Origin: Trichinella spiralis
Lineage: Eukaryota > Nematoda > Enoplea > Trichinellida > Trichinellidae
DNA length: 64,000 nucleotides
NCBI GenBank assembly: GCA_000181795.3
Contig: CM012953.1
Coordinates: forward strand, 16,355,585-16,419,584
Reading direction: 5' to 3'
In this document: positions 62,030 through 64,000 of the stretch, one piece after another
Layout of the letters: every line of letters starts with the position of its first letter
How positions within the stretch are numbered: position 1 is the stretch's first letter
Translations under genes and position numbers: made by a program
The notes under the pieces: model-generated
What the model was told of the DNA's origin: nothing
What the model saw: the letters and a program-made list of their open reading frames with translations, nothing else
Databases searched by the model: none

Positions 62030-63249
62030 GTTTCCTGTATAACAACTTATCACTTCATAATTTCTTATCAACCACAAACATCTTTCAAACAGTATAAAAT
62101 GAAATAAAACAGTCGCCTAAATAATTATTAATTATTCAACCCAAAAGAATCATACAAATTTCACGTGCAATCCAGGTAACAGAAGTCGCAAAATTAAGAG
62201 TATATTAAATTCAACTAAAGTACAGAAACAAATTCAAACTCGAACTTGCATTCCAATACTAATTTGCCAATATTACTGTAAGCTTAGTATGATTAAATGT
62301 CCATTTTTCTCTTCAGAAGGAAAGAAATAATGAAACAGTATTATGTCTCAAATAATGTATGAAAAACTGTTTTAATTGCACTAACTCATTTCATTAAATT
62401 CGAAAAGTAAAAAAAAATTCAAACAAAAAAGATCAAATCCAAAATCACAATTATTTCAGCCAGAAAATGCTGCCTTCAAAAGTATACATTTACAAGACTA
62501 TCAACTATTTTGAGAAACTTTACTAAAAACACTAATTATTATTATTATTATTTAAAAATTTATTAGTAATGCACAATCGGAAATGAAGTTCACGAACAGC
62601 ATTGACTTTTGATGTAACTTTTCATACATGCAAAAGCAGTTGTTGAAAACAAAATTTCATTGCATTTCAAAGAATGCAAAGAAAAACATTAATTCAAAAA
62701 TGCAACTATTAACTCAAGAAGACAAACGTGAACAAAAAAATTTTTTCAATCCATTCACCAAATTATTAGACCAATTCAAACCTTTCTTCCATAACAAAAC
62801 ATATGAAAGTGAAAGGAATTGCAATGCTTAAGAATGTGAAAAATAGTTCCAAAAAAAATAAAAAATTCGTAATCAGATAAAAGATTTTGTCAAAAGTAGT
62901 GTTTTATAAAACTGTTCCTCCACAATACAATTATAAATCTGTTATTCAACAGTAGGATAAAGTTGCATAAGAAAAAAAAAAGAAAAAAACCTTTAATGCA
63001 CTATATAAAACTTTCTAAAAACACTCACTCTAATAATTTTGTTCTATAACTTTAATGTATACTTCATCCCTGTGTTCAATAAAGAAATAAATGACAGTAT
63101 CTGCCAATATTCAGGTCATGTAGAATACTGTATTTCTTTTACAAAAGTTACAAATCTCACAAACAAGTAACTTAAAAAAGTGGTACTCTATTTTTCTCGA
63201 GAACATTATACATTCGTAATTTAAGAACAACTCAATAACAACGAAACAG
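62030..63249. other. intergenic, TRIT1 / cyclin H
   Basis: AT-rich, same-strand spacer. (ATT)n run near 62535-62550. The lysine-rich plus frame at 62628-62831 is probably chance. TRIT1 5' exon may lie here. Confidence 0.4.
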
Positions 63250-64000
63250 TTACACTTCTTCATCACTTTCATCAGTATTTCTGGTGATCCTAAATTACGC
63301 ACCATTATCATAAATATCACAAGTGCAAATATGCAACTTACCCCTGTGGAAAGAATTTGTTCACATACTCAGCACACTGTTTTATACGCAGTTGAATTGA
63401 TGCATGATACGACGGAGGAACAGGCTCTCTGGAGACAACCATATCACAGCATTCTTAGTAACATTAATTTCTTTATAAATCGAGCATTTTATTTTTAAAA
63501 AACAGATTTTCATACCTTTTACTTTTAAAATCAGTGCATTTATTTGTTTTAATTCGCAACTGCGCATCGCGTTTCTAATATATCTTAAAAAGAATGACAA
63601 TCTGTTTATATAAATTAATGAATTTCCGCTACTAACTGTTCTACTGCTACTTCAGCCATATTTTGTTTAGCACTGGCAAGCAATGCGGCTAAAGCTATCT
63701 GCAACAGTTAATAACTAAAAAAACAAGCTATCATCAAGTGAAACTTTTTTATCACTTGGCTAGGTGAATATAGAAATGAAACATCAGTGAATAATGAATT
63801 CCACAGAAAATCATATGCGCCTTGACGAAGTAATTCTACTTTTTCAAATTCTGGATATAATGTCTTAAATAAATATTCATAGTTTAAAAACAGGAAAAAA
63901 TTATTTATTCACAAATAAATATACCTTCATAGATATGAAATGCCCTTCAAGCGGTCGAAATGGATGGTAAACGTATAAATGACATTTGATTCTCGTCAAA
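63250..64000 (-). CDS. CCNH: cyclin H, 3' part (gene runs off the window)
   Basis: Partial: the 5' part lies beyond the right edge. Exons read from the right: up to about 63926 (HLYVYHPFRPLEGHFISMK), about 63745-63865 (LYPEFEKVELLRQGAYDFLW, FLYSPSQ), about 63635-63705 (IALAALLASAKQNMAEVAV), about 63530-63580 (NAMRSCELKQINALILK), about 63350-63445 (REPVPPSYHASIQLRIKQCA, EYVNKFFPQ) and the last exon 63250-63289 (ITRNTDESDEEV). These match human cyclin H in order: NPYRPFEGFLIDLK, LLYTPSQIALTAILSSAS, KYEPP, and an acidic end. Cyclin H activates CDK7 in the CAK complex and TFIIH. The second cyclin fold is nearly complete here. Exon ends other than the last are approximate. Confidence 0.87.

Overview
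The window is AT-rich (roughly 30% G+C by eye) animal nuclear DNA carrying about 17 protein-coding genes, nearly all split by short introns (46 to a few hundred bases) with GT..AG ends. Gene density, tiny introns, a pair of serpentine receptors, a trypsin-like pseudoprotease and a complete FE65-type gene point to a small-genome invertebrate. I think a nematode is most likely, possibly an enoplean such as the Trichinella/Trichuris group, but this is inference. I saw no bacterial genes, CRISPR array, rRNA, convincing tRNA or intact transposon.

Layout. 1-1.4 kb: weak minus-strand exons. 1.4-1.9 kb (+): EMC4. 2.7-3.9 kb (+): secreted trypsin-fold protein with all three catalytic residues replaced. 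4.6-6.1 kb (-): NF-YA. 6.1-11.3 kb: gene-poor, with a CCAAT-box cluster and a TA microsatellite. 11.3-13.1 kb (+): sideroflexin, tail-to-tail with RPS16 (13.2-14.1 kb, -). RPS16 is head-to-head with RPL17 (14.7-15.2 kb, +). 16.1-20.7 kb (+): short Tpr/Megator-like nucleoporin. 21.6-23.3 kb (-): eight-exon gene I cannot assign. 24.4-27.9 kb (+): LENG8-type SAC3-domain protein. 29.2-30.2 kb (-): RABL3. 30.9-32.3 and 35.4-36.5 kb (-): two related seven-transmembrane receptors flanking a GC-richer stretch that may be a decayed insertion. 37.3-40.9 kb (-): anaphase-promoting complex subunit 2 with an unexpected N-terminal C2H2 finger. 41.8-43.2 kb (-): NAPE-PLD. 44.0-44.9 kb (+): TMEM17. 46.7-47.2 kb (+): EDF1/MBF1. 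48.2-58.8 kb (-): FE65 homologue (WW plus two PTB domains). 60.8-62.0 kb (-): tRNA dimethylallyltransferase. 63.3 kb to the right edge (-): 3' part of cyclin H.

The genes do not form a pathway; this is a mixed housekeeping neighbourhood (translation, transcription, cell cycle, membrane-protein insertion, mitochondria, cilia). Most interesting are the pseudoprotease, the zinc finger on APC2, the unassigned 21.6-23.3 kb gene, the CCAAT cluster on the 5' side of the NF-YA gene, the altered WW domain in the FE65 homologue, and the abrupt composition change inside the Tpr-like gene. Exon boundaries were read by hand from reading frame and splice consensus; those given exactly were checked for phase, the others are approximate.
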